From the NCBI RefSeq assembly GCF_039614715.1, contig NZ_CP154857.1, positions 372,001 through 436,000 of the forward strand: a stretch of 64,000 bases of DNA. Reading direction: 5' to 3'. The first letter of the stretch is position 1. The number at the start of each line of letters is the position of its first letter. The position numbers and the translations under genes were made by a program. The DNA comes from Microbacterium sp. AZCO. Its GTDB lineage: Bacteria; Actinomycetota; Actinomycetes; Actinomycetales; Microbacteriaceae. Of this stretch, positions 63,424-64,000 are shown one piece after another. Under the pieces are notes generated by a model. That model saw only the letters and a program-made list of their open reading frames with translations. It did no database searches and had not been told where the DNA came from.

Positions 63424-64000
63424 GGTCTGCCCTTCGAAGTGCTTGTTCTCGCGGCTGTGACGAGCGCATCCTCGATGGTGTCGATGCCCGCGCGCATAGA
63501 CATGGCGCTCGTATAGAAGTCGTGTGCATTGGTCCGCATGCGCAGATAGGCCTCGCGGGGCAGCGTTGCGGCCCGCCGGAGAGCTTCGGCGAGCGAGTCC
63601 GGATCGCTCGGCCGGGCCGCGAACCCCGCTCCCGAATCGCGGACCAGGTCCGACACATCGCCGCCGACGGCCGTGATGACCGGAACCCCGCGAGAAAGCG
63701 AGCTGGGAAGCTTCGACGGTATTGTCGCGGCGAACACGGGCGAATCCTTCAGCGTCACCAGCTGGTAGTCGGATCGCCGGTAGACCGCCGCCATCTCCTC
63801 GCGCGAGACACGAGGAAGCAAGCGGATGTTGCGAGCAGACGAATCCCGAAGCGTGCTCTGGAGCTTCTCCTGCTGCGTACCCGACCCGATGACCTCGATC
63901 TCTAGTCCGGGGACGTCAGTGACGCGCTCCGCCGCGCGCACGATCGTCTCGAGATCCTGCATGATTCCGAGGTTGCCGGCGAAGATGACGCGAGTGCCGT
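63420..64000 (-). CDS. GT4 glycosyltransferase, WbuB-like, 5' end outside the window
   Basis: The C-terminal ~193 residues of a GT-B transferase are present; the frame is open through the right edge, with FAGNLGIMQDLETIVRAA continuing past the last in-frame ATG at 63962. Donor-domain features are IEVIGSGTQQEKL, SREEMAAVYRRSDYQLVTL and TIPSKLPSSLSRGVPVIT, with the PSK donor loop of WbuB-type L-FucNAc transferases. Position directly before capE-capF-capG mirrors the enteric fnlABC-wbuB group, supporting FucNAc as donor sugar. The gene overlaps capE by four bases. Confidence 0.85.
   Translation of the reverse strand, partial: GTRVIFAGNLGIMQDLETIVRAAERVTDVPGLEIEVIGSGTQQEKLQSTLRDSSARNIRLLPRVSREEMAAVYRRSDYQLVTLKDSPVFAATIPSKLPSSLSRGVPVITAVGGDVSDLVRDSGAGFAARPSDPDSLAEALRRAATLPREAYLRMRTNAHDFYTSAMSMRAGIDTIEDALVTAARTSTSKGRP

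Overview
The window looks like chromosomal DNA of a high-GC Gram-positive actinobacterium, most likely a Microbacteriaceae member close to Microbacterium. The reasons are strong G/C bias at third codon positions, many GTG starts, a biotin-dependent acyl-CoA carboxylase set with a small epsilon subunit, a fused RmlC-RmlD protein, LytR-CpsA-Psr (LCP) chemistry, and many apparently leaderless genes in which a TAnnnT -10 box lies 6-8 nt before the start codon. This assignment is inferred from gene content; no database was searched.

Layout. 1-18 kb is housekeeping: the tail of a PTS-regulated antiterminator, an acetyltransferase, a phosphohexomutase and purine nucleoside phosphorylase pair, LpdA-type quinone reductase, acyl-CoA carboxylase alpha chain, Maf, an RNA methyltransferase, a three-gene two-component cassette, carboxylase epsilon and beta chains, BirA, a PH-domain membrane protein, PurK and PurE. 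This order resembles the purE-purK-birA-accD5-accE5-maf-accA3-lpdA-deoD-pmmB neighbourhood of mycobacteria. From 18 kb to the right edge the window is one large cell-surface polysaccharide locus, opened by an LCP ligase and a large secreted repeat protein.

The polysaccharide locus holds several sugar-nucleotide routes: dTDP-L-rhamnose (rmlA, rmlB, fused rmlC-rmlD; 23-26.5 kb), possibly dTDP-6-deoxy-L-talose (WbiB-like epimerase, 50 kb), UDP-galactofuranose (glf, 52 kb) with a GlfT2-like transferase (33 kb), a predicted GDP-L-colitose cassette (gmd, colC-like, colD with the diagnostic active-site histidine; 42-45 kb), and UDP-N-acetyl-L-fucosamine (capE/capF/capG with a WbuB-like transferase; 60-64 kb). 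It encodes both an ABC exporter (wzm/wzt, 30.5-32.6 kb) and two Wzx-like flippases (41 and 59 kb) with polymerase/ligase-like membrane proteins (56-59 kb), so at least two glycopolymers are probably built here. A cell-wall-binding serine hydrolase between the modules carries a frameshift.

Points most worth a second look are the colitose cassette in a Gram-positive background, the frameshifted CWB2/serine-hydrolase protein, the recurrent leaderless promoter architecture, an over-represented GGATGC/GCATCC hexamer, and several structured intergenic palindromes.
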